The notes below the pieces were generated by a model. That model was not told the DNA's origin. It saw nothing but the letters and a program-made list of their open reading frames with translations, and did no database searches. DNA of 64,000 nucleotides from Flavobacterium okayamense (lineage in GTDB: Bacteria; Bacteroidota; Bacteroidia; Flavobacteriales; Flavobacteriaceae): positions 1,178,001 to 1,242,000 of the forward strand of contig NZ_AP024749.1 in the NCBI RefSeq assembly GCF_019702945.1, written 5' to 3'. Of the stretch, positions 55,972 through 64,000 are shown one piece after another. Positions within the stretch are counted from its first letter, which is position 1. Each line of letters opens with the position of its first letter. The position numbers and the translations under genes were made by a program.

Positions 55972-57258
55972 TTATAGAATTTCTAAGGTTCTTTCCAAGC
56001 TCATTCCTCTTGAGCCTTTAATTAAAAGTAAACTATCCTTTGGCAAATTATTTTGCAATGAATTTTTAAAGTTATCAAAGTCTTCAAAAAAGGCAATATT
56101 GTTTTTTGCTAGATTTTTGCAGCCATAAAAATGTTTTCCGATAAAGTAAAATTGTATTTCGGACTGATTTAAGCAAGTTTTTACCAGATTTTCATGTTCT
56201 CTATGGCTTTCTTTTCCAAGTTCAAACATATCGCCTAATATTGCCATTTTAGGGCTTTCTGATAATTGAAAGAAATTGGTTAGAGCTGCATTCATACTAC
56301 TTGGGTTAGCATTATAAGCATCTAAAATTATCTTATTAGAATTTTTTTCAACAATTTGAGATCGATTATTGTTAGGGAAATATTCTTCAATAGCATTCTT
56401 TATTGCTTCGTTAGGGATCTTAAAATATTTACCAAGAGCAATTGCAGCATTTATGTTGTTTGCATTATAAAGACCAATTAAATTTGATTGAATGGATGTA
56501 TTATCAAACGTAATCTTCACCATTGGATTGGCTTCAATGGAATGTATTTTAACATCACAATTTCCATCAGTACAAAATGTAAATCGTTCAATGTTTTTTG
56601 TTTTTTCAACTTGAATATTATCTTGTAGATTTACGATTGCAACTTTTGAATTTAAATCAAGATATTGATACATCTCGCTTTTGCCTTTTATTATTCCCTC
56701 AACACCTCCAAAACCTTCTAAATGTGCTTTACCAAAATTTGTTATATAACCAAAATCTGGTTCTGCTATAGAACATAAAAATTCTATTTCTTTTTGATGA
56801 TTGGCTCCCATTTCAACAATTCCAATCTCAGTTTCATTATCAAAGGATAGTAATGTTAAAGGTACACCAATATGGTTGTTTAGGTTTCCAGTTGTTGCTT
56901 TAGTGTTAAATTTTTTTGATAATACTACATTAAAAAGTTCTTTTGTGGTTGTCTTACCATTACTGCCTGTAAGACCAATAACTTTTATATTTAAAAGATG
57001 TTTTCTATGATAATTAGCAAGTTCTTGCAGCGTTGTTAGAGAATCTTCTACTAGAATAGTTTTACCTTCTATATAATATTTTGGATTATCAATTATAGCA
57101 TATTTTGATCCTTTTTCTAAAGCTTCCTTAGCAAATTCGTTTGCGTCAAAACGTTCTCCTTTTAAAGCTATAAATAAACTATTTTGAGAAATGTTTCTTG
57201 TGTCGGTTGTAACTTTAGTACACTCTAAGAATTTTTTATGTAGTTGGTCTATTTTCAT
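55972..57258 (-). CDS. murF: UDP-N-acetylmuramoyl-tripeptide--D-alanyl-D-alanine ligase
   Basis: A 428-residue Mur ligase from the preferred ATG at 57258 (an upstream start at 57288 would add ten residues and reach into the gldJ terminator). Motifs: TDTRNISQNSLFIALKGERFD near the start, P-loop GLTGSNGKTTTKEL (about 98-111), VEMGANHQKEIEFLCSIAEPD and LDAYNANPSSMNAAL. It adds D-Ala-D-Ala to complete the peptidoglycan precursor. It lies downstream of gldJ on the same strand, separated by a hairpin. Confidence 0.94.
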   Translation of the reverse strand: MKIDQLHKKFLECTKVTTDTRNISQNSLFIALKGERFDANEFAKEALEKGSKYAIIDNPKYYIEGKTILVEDSLTTLQELANYHRKHLLNIKVIGLTGSNGKTTTKELFNVVLSKKFNTKATTGNLNNHIGVPLTLLSFDNETEIGIVEMGANHQKEIEFLCSIAEPDFGYITNFGKAHLEGFGGVEGIIKGKSEMYQYLDLNSKVAIVNLQDNIQVEKTKNIERFTFCTDGNCDVKIHSIEANPMVKITFDNTSIQSNLIGLYNANNINAAIALGKYFKIPNEAIKNAIEEYFPNNNRSQIVEKNSNKIILDAYNANPSSMNAALTNFFQLSESPKMAILGDMFELGKESHREHENLVKTCLNQSEIQFYFIGKHFYGCKNLAKNNIAFFEDFDNFKNSLQNNLPKDSLLLIKGSRGMSLERTLEIL

Positions 57259-57271
57259 AAAACGAATATAT

Positions 57272-57306
57272 AAAAAAAGCCCTTTCAAACGAAAGGACTT
57301 TTTTAT
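57272..57306 (-). terminator. Terminator between gldJ and murF
   Basis: AAAGCCCTTTC and GAAAGGACTTT arms (57277-57287 / 57292-57302) pair with one mismatch and are flanked by A- and T-runs. Confidence 0.8.
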
Positions 57307-57323
57307 AAAGTATGAAACTAAAT

Positions 57324-59063
57324 TTATTGTTTTGGATTTCCTCTAGGAGATTTCTTGTTAGATTTTGGTCCAACTTTAGACATTGCACATCTAAATCCGA
57401 TGTAATCAGTTGCCATATCTTGTGGGAAATATCTTCTTTGAGCTGGATCTAACCAATAAGCTCTATCTCTCCAAGAACCACCTTTGTAAACTCTTACGTT
57501 GTCATCTACTAAACTTGTTCTTGTATCAGATTTATCATATTCTTTAACAAATTTCTCTTCACCAATTGGATTACCTAAGCTATCTTGCTCTTGAGTCATT
57601 CCAATTTTGTGTTGAGGAGCATCATACATGATGTATTTGTTTTCACCTTCACCTTCTTCACCTTCTTCTTCATCAGAACCACCAAAACGGAAGTAACGAG
57701 TTGAAGGCATATCACCATCTCTGTAATTTCTATTATCAGAAGTAGAGAATTGAGTTCTTAAGTAAGTCTCATTTTCATCAACTGGAATTTGAGCAATTTG
57801 ACCAGGGAAATTTCTAGCCATAATCTTACCATTACTTAAAGTGTCGTAAGTGATATTATCTGCAGTAACGATTTCAGTTGTTCCATCGTCACCAATTTTG
57901 TTTTTCATGTAAACGTTACCTCTGAAGTAGTTGAAATCATTAACTTCGTCGTCAACCATTGGTCTGTATACGTCAGCAACCCATTCAGCAACGTTACCAG
58001 CCATGTCATATAAACCAAAGTCATTTGGAGGATAAGATTTTACTTTGTTTGTAATGTCAGCTCCGTCATCAGACCATCCTGCTACTCCGCCGTAATCACC
58101 TTTTCCTTGTTTAAAGTTTGCTAATTGGTCACCTCTGTAAGCTCTTTTTCCAGAACGAGTATATTGACCACTCCAAGGATATTTCTTTTGTCCTTTGTAG
58201 ATGTTATATTCTCTGTTTCCTACTAAAGCAGTTGCAGCATATTCCCATTCAGCTTCTGTTGGTAAACGGAATTCTGGTAAAATTAATCCAGAACTTCTTT
58301 GAGCATAAACGTTTTTCTCTTCTTCAGATGCTTCACCTTTACGACCATTTGTTCCTTTTCTTAAAACTACCTCTTCTTTACCACCATAAGTTTGTTTTGG
58401 AGTTGCTAAATAGGTTTCAGTGCTAAATGTAGACTCAGCAGTTACATCTTCACCAAAATTAATTTTAGCATCTTCTTTTAAATATCCATTTTTTTCTAAG
58501 ATATTTTCATTTACACGGTCAGTTCTCCATTTGCTGAATTCAACGGCTTGAATCCAGTTAACACCTACTACTGGATACTCAGCATAAGCAGGGTGTCTTA
58601 AGTAGTTGTTAGTCATAGTTTCGTTGTAACCTAAACGGTTTCTCCAAACTAACGTATCAGGAATAGCTCCTGTATAAATATTTTTATAGTTATCTTCAGT
58701 TGGAGGGAATACAGTTTTTAACCAAAATAAGTACTCAGTGTACATTAAGTTAGTTACCTCTGTTTCATCCATAAAGAAAGATTGTACGTGTTGTTGAGAA
58801 GGAGTATTGTTCCAATCGTGCATTGGATCATCTGCAACCTTACCCATAGTGAATGTACCACCTTCAACAGGTACCATTCCTGGAGGAGTTTCTTGTTTTT
58901 TGTACTTGGTGTTGTACTGAAACCCACCATTCTTATCATTGATTTTCCATCCCGTTGCTCTTGAGCCTCCTTTTGAGCTTGAGCCTTTACTACAGCTTGA
59001 AAGACCTATTGCTACTGCAAATGCAAGTAACAAATTTAAAGCCATCATTTTCTTAATTTTCAT
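57324..59063 (-). CDS. gldJ: Gliding-motility lipoprotein GldJ
   Basis: A 579-residue lipoprotein. Its signal peptide ends in the lipobox GLSSC (Cys24). The body is a formylglycine-generating-enzyme-like (sulfatase-modifying-factor) domain (PVEGGTFTMGKVADDPMHDW ... LPTEAEWEYAAT ... YDMAGNVAEWVADVYRPM ... VYKGGSWRDRAYWLDPAQRRYFP). An acidic insert (GSDEEEGEEGEGENK) lies near 490. GldJ is needed for gliding and for stability of type IX secretion parts in Flavobacterium. It is divergent from porU with a 210-base gap, and separated from murF by a terminator. Confidence 0.93.
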   Translation of the reverse strand: MKIKKMMALNLLLAFAVAIGLSSCSKGSSSKGGSRATGWKINDKNGGFQYNTKYKKQETPPGMVPVEGGTFTMGKVADDPMHDWNNTPSQQHVQSFFMDETEVTNLMYTEYLFWLKTVFPPTEDNYKNIYTGAIPDTLVWRNRLGYNETMTNNYLRHPAYAEYPVVGVNWIQAVEFSKWRTDRVNENILEKNGYLKEDAKINFGEDVTAESTFSTETYLATPKQTYGGKEEVVLRKGTNGRKGEASEEEKNVYAQRSSGLILPEFRLPTEAEWEYAATALVGNREYNIYKGQKKYPWSGQYTRSGKRAYRGDQLANFKQGKGDYGGVAGWSDDGADITNKVKSYPPNDFGLYDMAGNVAEWVADVYRPMVDDEVNDFNYFRGNVYMKNKIGDDGTTEIVTADNITYDTLSNGKIMARNFPGQIAQIPVDENETYLRTQFSTSDNRNYRDGDMPSTRYFRFGGSDEEEGEEGEGENKYIMYDAPQHKIGMTQEQDSLGNPIGEEKFVKEYDKSDTRTSLVDDNVRVYKGGSWRDRAYWLDPAQRRYFPQDMATDYIGFRCAMSKVGPKSNKKSPRGNPKQ

Positions 59064-59273
59064 ACTTTAGTAGGTAATAAATTTAGTGTCGCAAGATAAT
59101 AATTCTCTACTAAAATGCAACATGTTTTTCAAAAAATAAAAAAAAAATTAAATTTTTGTTAAAATATACTGTCTTAACGGCTTAAAGATGTTTTTATTGT
59201 GTTTGATTTAGCTAAAGTGAAAATATTTTTTTCTATTTGTAATATTAAAACGAAAAAAACGTTTACTAAATTG

Positions 59274-62200
59274 ATGAAAAAGCTTTTTTATTTATTTTTA
59301 TTATTTGCCAGTACATTGGTTTATTCACAATTTGAAAGGGAAGTTGTGCTAAATTGGGAGGGTTCTTCTGATGCAAAAACCTCTGAAGTAGAGGTCTTTA
59401 AGTTTCCTTTTTTTAGTAATAAAGAACTAGATGTTGATATAGCGAATAGGGTTTTACTCTATAGTGAGGTTTTTAATACAGTAAATTTTGTTAATCCGTC
59501 GAGTTTAATTACTAATGTTGAGTATCAATCAATTACTGAATCTGAATTGTATGGTCTAAATAAAAATTTAATACCATCATCGATTAGTGCTAATATTAAA
59601 TCTGTAAATGCGAGAGATAAAATAATTTCAGTATTTACTTTTTCTCCAATAATTAAAGATGGTGTAGGTTATAAAAAAGTAATAAAAATTAACTATTCAT
59701 TTGGTTTTGATTTATTAAATAAGAATACGAATAGTAGTTTTTCAGTTAATGCTATTCAAAATTCTGTTTTAGCGACTGGTAATTGGTATCGATTCTATGT
59801 TGAAAAATCTGGTGTTTACAGAATCTCAAAATCTTTTTTACAAAGTTTGGGACTTAACACAAATGTTGATCCTCGTACTATAAAGATATATGGTAATGGC
59901 GGAAGAATGTTGCCATTGCAAAATCAGCCAACATTTTCTATAGATTTAGAGGAAAATGCCATACAGTTTATTGGTGAAAATGATGGTGTGTTCGATGATA
60001 GTGATTATATATTGTTTTATGCTGAAGGAGTTGATACTTGGAATAACGAGAGTTTAACGAGTGTTAATTTATTTGCAGATAAATCGTATTATTATGTTAC
60101 TTCAGGTGCTGGCAATGGAAAACGTATTCAAGATGCTGTTGAGCCAACTAATTCACCTAATTTAACTTTTACAAATTACGATGCTGTAAAAATTTATGAA
60201 AAGGATTTGGTTAATGTTGCAAAACTAGGGAGAAGATGGTTTGGGGAACAATTTAATGTTGATAATAGTCAAACTTTTCAAATTTCATTTTCAAATTTAG
60301 ACACTTCAGTTCCGTTGGAATTGAAAATTAATTTGGCTTCAAAATCTCCTAATCCATCATCTTTTTCAATTTCTGCAAATAACCAAAATTTAGGAACAAT
60401 AAATTTTGTAGGTGTTCCTAATGGTGCAACTTTTGAAGCTTTTGAAAATACCTTAAATACAAACTTTACTTCTACAAATGATAATATTACATTTCAGATT
60501 GATTACGATAATGGCGGAGTTCCGTTTTCCAATGGATATCTCGATTTTATTCGTGTAAAAGGAAAATGTAATTTGGAAGCAAACGGTCAGCAGTTTTTCT
60601 TTTTTAATGATCAACAAGCTACTAATATTGGAATCGGTCAGTATGCATTGTCGAACGCAAATTCAATAGAGCAAGTTTGGGACGTTACCGATATTTTAAA
60701 TGTAGAAAGGTTTGTTAATACATCTGGAGGAAATTTTGCCTTTAAAGTAAATTTAGGGCAAGAAAGAAAATATTTAGTAGTAGATCCGTCAAATTATTTT
60801 GCACCGTTAAAAGAATCAAATTCTGTAGTTCAAAATCAAAATTTAAAAGGAACAATATTTTTAAATAATTCAGGTGCTTTTGAGGATGTTGATTACCTTA
60901 TAATAACGCCTAATTTTTTAAGAAATCAAGCGGAAAATTTAGCTAATTTTCATAGACAATACTCAGGATTAAATGTAAAAGTTGTGACTACTGAATCAAT
61001 TTATCATGAATTTGGTTCTGGTAAACAAGATGTGGCGGCTATTCGAAATTTTATTAGATATGTTTATCTAAATGGTTCTAGTCTAAGTGAAAGAGTTAAT
61101 TATGTAAATCTCTTCGGTGATGCATCTTATGATTATAAAAATAGAGTTGCTAACAACTCTAATATTGTACCCATTTTTCATGGATTTAATCCTGGGACTT
61201 CTGAGGTTAATAATACTTCAAATATGTCCTTAGTTTCGACTTTTATGTCGGATGATTTTTATGGGTTAATGGATGATGGAGAGGGCAGAATGTTGCCAGC
61301 CGAACCAGATGGTATTGATATAGCAGTTGGAAGGATGCTGGTTAATAATGTTCAGGAAGCTAACGAAATGGTTAATAAAGTTATTGAATATCATGCTGAA
61401 GATTCATATGGTAGATGGAGAAATACTTACACAATATATTCTGATGATGCAGATACTACGGGTGATGCTCAATTACAAGTATACATTAATGATATTGCCG
61501 ATGTTTTAGTTAATGAGAAACCTTTTGTGAATGTAAAAAAGATCCATAGTGATGCTTATATTCAAGAAGTAACAGCAGGTGGTGAAAAATATCCAGAAGC
61601 GAAAAATGACTTTTTAAATGTTATAGAACTTGGAAGTTTGGTTATAAATTATTTTGGCCACGGTAATGAAGAATTTTTAGCAAATGAAAGACTTTTTGAA
61701 AGGTTGGATGCGCAAACTTTAAACAATCGGTACCGTTATCCTTTGTTTATTACAATTACTTGTGACTTTACCAGATTTGATGACCCGAACAGATTAACTG
61801 GTGGTGAATTTATGTATTGGAACACGGATGGTGGTGCAATAGCGCTTGTGGCAACCACACGAGAGATTTTTGTTAATACAGGTGTTACAATGAATAGTTA
61901 TTTAACTGAGTTTCTTTATGCTTATGGATCTTATGATTATCCGACAATTGGTGAAGCTGTAAGATTAACTAAGATTCAATCGGGGTCTAATAATAGAAGG
62001 GTAGTTTCTTTTATTGGGGATCCAGCAATGTATTTAGCGATTCCAAAACCAAAAGTGGTTTTAACTGAGGTTAATGATATTCCTGTAAGCCAACCTTTGC
62101 CTATTTTTCAAGCTTTAAGCCCTATGAAAATTGAAGGAGAAATTGTAGATGAAGGGAATGCTTTGCTTGCTAATTATATTGGAGATGTTGCTATTCAAAT

Positions 62201-63155
62201 TTTTGATAAACCGATAAATAGAAGTACATTAGGAAATAATGGTGTTACAAATGGTACGGGACAATTAATCACAATGAACTTTGTTACCCTCGGGGAAACG
62301 ATTGTTAGAGGTAATGCATCAGTTACTGATGGTAAGTTTGAGTTTAATTTTGTAGTACCTCAGGACATAAGGATTCCTTTAGGTAATGGTAAAATTAGTT
62401 TTTATGCGAAACGTAATAGTCCACAACTTGAAGATCAAACAGGTTATAATTTAGATATTCAGGTAGGAGGCGTTAATACTTCAGCTGGAGCAGATACAAC
62501 TCCACCATCAGTTCAATTGTTTATGAATGATGAGAGTTTTGTTTCTGGTGGTATAACAAATTGTTCTCCTATTTTAATAGCAAAATTACAGGACGAAAAT
62601 GGTATTAATACAGCTAGTGGTATTGGTCACGATATTGTTGCAATTTTAGATGGTGATGAATCAAATCCGTATGTGTTAAATGATTACTATGAAACAGCAT
62701 TAGATGATTTTACTAATGGGATTGTAAGATTTCCATTCAGGGATTTGGAACCTGGAATGCATACTATTTTATTCAAAGCTTGGGATGTTTATAATAACTT
62801 AATAACTATGGAGATTCAGTTTAATGCTATCTGTTCAGATGAAGGTTTAAAAATTGATAAAGTATTAAATTATCCTAATCCATTCTCAACATATACTGAA
62901 TTTTGGTTCACGCATAACTCACCTTTTGAAGCTTTAGATGTACAGGTTCAAATCTTTACAATTACAGGTAAGGTTGTGAAAACAATTAATCAACAAGTAG
63001 TAACAGATGGATTTCTTTGCAGAGAAGTAAAATGGGATGGAAGAGATGATTTTGGAGATCGAATTGGAAAAGGAGTGTATGTTTATAAATTAACCGTTAA
63101 ATCGGCGAGAACTGGTAATCAAACAGAAAAACACGAGAAACTTGTAATACTATAA
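59274..63155 (+). CDS. porU: Type IX secretion system sortase PorU
   Basis: A 1293-residue protein from ATG 59274, which gives a proper signal peptide (MKKLFYLFLLFASTLVYSQ); the GTG at 59199 is less likely. The gingipain-like C25 peptidase domain lies in the middle (DYLIITPNFLRNQAENLANF, VGRMLVNNVQEANEMVNK). The catalytic histidine is in VINYFGHGNEEF (about 796) and the catalytic cysteine in FITITCDFTRFD (about 828). The C-terminus has the Por domain-like NYPNPFSTYTEFWF ... KHEKLVIL. PorU removes sorting domains from cargo and attaches it to the surface. porV follows. Confidence 0.93.
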   Translation: MKKLFYLFLLFASTLVYSQFEREVVLNWEGSSDAKTSEVEVFKFPFFSNKELDVDIANRVLLYSEVFNTVNFVNPSSLITNVEYQSITESELYGLNKNLIPSSISANIKSVNARDKIISVFTFSPIIKDGVGYKKVIKINYSFGFDLLNKNTNSSFSVNAIQNSVLATGNWYRFYVEKSGVYRISKSFLQSLGLNTNVDPRTIKIYGNGGRMLPLQNQPTFSIDLEENAIQFIGENDGVFDDSDYILFYAEGVDTWNNESLTSVNLFADKSYYYVTSGAGNGKRIQDAVEPTNSPNLTFTNYDAVKIYEKDLVNVAKLGRRWFGEQFNVDNSQTFQISFSNLDTSVPLELKINLASKSPNPSSFSISANNQNLGTINFVGVPNGATFEAFENTLNTNFTSTNDNITFQIDYDNGGVPFSNGYLDFIRVKGKCNLEANGQQFFFFNDQQATNIGIGQYALSNANSIEQVWDVTDILNVERFVNTSGGNFAFKVNLGQERKYLVVDPSNYFAPLKESNSVVQNQNLKGTIFLNNSGAFEDVDYLIITPNFLRNQAENLANFHRQYSGLNVKVVTTESIYHEFGSGKQDVAAIRNFIRYVYLNGSSLSERVNYVNLFGDASYDYKNRVANNSNIVPIFHGFNPGTSEVNNTSNMSLVSTFMSDDFYGLMDDGEGRMLPAEPDGIDIAVGRMLVNNVQEANEMVNKVIEYHAEDSYGRWRNTYTIYSDDADTTGDAQLQVYINDIADVLVNEKPFVNVKKIHSDAYIQEVTAGGEKYPEAKNDFLNVIELGSLVINYFGHGNEEFLANERLFERLDAQTLNNRYRYPLFITITCDFTRFDDPNRLTGGEFMYWNTDGGAIALVATTREIFVNTGVTMNSYLTEFLYAYGSYDYPTIGEAVRLTKIQSGSNNRRVVSFIGDPAMYLAIPKPKVVLTEVNDIPVSQPLPIFQALSPMKIEGEIVDEGNALLANYIGDVAIQIFDKPINRSTLGNNGVTNGTGQLITMNFVTLGETIVRGNASVTDGKFEFNFVVPQDIRIPLGNGKISFYAKRNSPQLEDQTGYNLDIQVGGVNTSAGADTTPPSVQLFMNDESFVSGGITNCSPILIAKLQDENGINTASGIGHDIVAILDGDESNPYVLNDYYETALDDFTNGIVRFPFRDLEPGMHTILFKAWDVYNNLITMEIQFNAICSDEGLKIDKVLNYPNPFSTYTEFWFTHNSPFEALDVQVQIFTITGKVVKTINQQVVTDGFLCREVKWDGRDDFGDRIGKGVYVYKLTVKSARTGNQTEKHEKLVIL

Positions 63156-63195
63156 TAAAATAGTATATTTGTCAACTTAAATTTTTTTAAATGCT

Positions 63196-64000
63196 ATGAA
63201 AAAAATTGCAGTTTTATTTTTAATAGTACTAATCAATCAATCAATAAAAGCGCAGGAAAGAGTTGTAACGACTGGAGTTCCCTTTTTATTAATTGCTGCT
63301 GATGCAAGATCTGCAGGAATGGGAGATATGGGTGTTGCTTCATCTGCTGATGCTTTTTCACAACAATTCAACCCGGCGAAATATGCCTTTTCATTACAGA
63401 AACAAGGTTTTTCTGTTAGTTATACACCTTATTTAAGTAGTATAGCAAATGATATTTCTTTGGCACAATTAACGTATTACAATAGAATAAACGAAAGAAG
63501 TGCTTTTGCAGGTTCTTTTCGTTATTTCGGTCTTGGCGATATTCAGTTAACAAATGATATTGGAGAAGAACAAGCTGTAGTAAGTCCAAATGAATTTGCT
63601 ATTGATGGTTCATATTCCTTAAAATTAAGTGAGCAATTCTCAATGGCTGTTGCAGGTAGATATATTCGTTCAAATTTAAGAATTCCAAGTTCTGATGGAG
63701 ATGCATCTTCGGCTTCAAGTTTTGCAGTTGATATTGCAGGATTTTATCAGTCTGAAGAAATTGCTTTTAGTGATTTTAATGGACGTTGGAGAGCAGGTTT
63801 CAATTTGCAAAATATGGGGCCAAAAATCAACTATAATAATGACAATATTGATGAAAATGCTAACTTTTTACCAGCTAACCTTCGTTTAGGTGGTGGTTTT
63901 GATTTTATTTTAGATGATTATAATAAAGTAAGTGTTTTAGGAGAAGTAACTAAGTTAATGGTTCCAACACCACCAGCTAGAATTACAGAAGTTGATGAAG
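63196..64000 (+). CDS. porV: Type IX secretion outer-membrane protein PorV, cut by the window end
   Basis: The frame from ATG 63196 stays open to the end (268 codons visible). It begins with a signal peptide (KKIAVLFLIVLINQSIKAQ) and continues ERVVTTGVPFLLIAADARSAGMGDMGVASS, then strand-rich segments such as FSVSYTPYLSSIANDISLAQ. This is the PorV/LptO beta-barrel, a FadL-like protein that carries T9SS cargo from the translocon to PorU. Its position 40 bases after porU fits the known porU-porV pair. The 3' part (roughly a third) is missing. Confidence 0.93.
   Translation, partial: MKKIAVLFLIVLINQSIKAQERVVTTGVPFLLIAADARSAGMGDMGVASSADAFSQQFNPAKYAFSLQKQGFSVSYTPYLSSIANDISLAQLTYYNRINERSAFAGSFRYFGLGDIQLTNDIGEEQAVVSPNEFAIDGSYSLKLSEQFSMAVAGRYIRSNLRIPSSDGDASSASSFAVDIAGFYQSEEIAFSDFNGRWRAGFNLQNMGPKINYNNDNIDENANFLPANLRLGGGFDFILDDYNKVSVLGEVTKLMVPTPPARITEVDE

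Noticed and set aside
58118..58426. 102-codon plus-strand frame
   Set aside because: Antisense to gldJ, rich in Leu/His and Leu/Leu runs typical of a shadow frame.
59199..59273. Upstream GTG start for porU
   Set aside because: It would put 25 residues before an otherwise perfect signal peptide beginning at ATG 59274.

Overview
The window comes from an AT-rich genome of the phylum Bacteroidota, family Flavobacteriaceae, most likely Flavobacterium or a close relative. Four lines of evidence agree. The 16S rRNA has Flavobacterium-like signatures and ends in CACCTCCTTTCT. Promoters follow the Bacteroidota pattern TTG-N(~19)-TAnnTTTG, and Shine-Dalgarno sequences are largely absent. Gliding and type IX secretion genes are present (gldA, gldJ, porU, porV), as are secreted proteins with Por-type C-terminal sorting domains. 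No phage, transposase or CRISPR array was seen; this is mostly a chromosomal core region.

Layout. 1-8.9 kb is methionine supply: a 5'-truncated aspartokinase/homoserine dehydrogenase, a sulfhydrylase of the MetZ/MetB family, a SAM-I riboswitch, methionine synthase split into two genes, and metF. 9-10.4 kb holds a TPR protein and gldA. 10.5-17.1 kb is a compact, overlapping operon headed by a TetR-type regulator with two tandem operator-like palindromes on its own promoter. It encodes an ABC1/UbiB kinase, a DUF2256 zinc-ribbon protein (49 aa), a CRY-DASH cryptochrome, an FeS-type photolyase, a DUF2805 protein, an SDR and FolE: a probable light or photodamage response unit. 17.1-19.3 kb is pheA plus DAHP synthase/chorismate mutase behind a leader-peptide attenuator rich in Phe, Tyr and Trp. 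19.3-24.4 kb holds rsgA, dtd, mazG, an SMR transporter, aroA and queA. 24.5-31.3 kb has kynU and kmo flanking a T9SS metalloprotease, an arginase-family hydrolase and a stand-alone NUMOD4/HNH protein.

31.3-41.2 kb is mixed housekeeping: a cupin, a HerA-like ATPase, queE, a TonB-domain protein, DUF2059, a T9SS surface protein, a methyltransferase, a YkgJ-type protein, a NamZ-like lipoprotein and a LolC/E-like permease. 41.4-47 kb is a complete rRNA operon (three tandem promoters, 16S, tRNA-Ile, tRNA-Ala, 23S, 5S). 47-55.9 kb has a frameshifted secreted-protein gene, an acyl-CoA dehydrogenase, anmK, an amino-acid dehydrogenase, nhaD, exbB-exbD-tonB, folC and tRNA-Val. 56-64 kb has murF, gldJ and, divergently, porU and porV (cut by the window end).

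Main points for a second look: (i) the aromatic leader-peptide attenuator at 17122-17323; (ii) the TetR-controlled photolyase operon; (iii) short repeats, also found between genes, that sit in frame inside aroA and the namZ-like gene; (iv) a long segment after the SAM riboswitch complementary to the 5' half of its aptamer; (v) rRNA and tRNA promoters sharing a GC-rich start block; (vi) a one-base frameshift in an A7 tract of a small secreted-protein gene.
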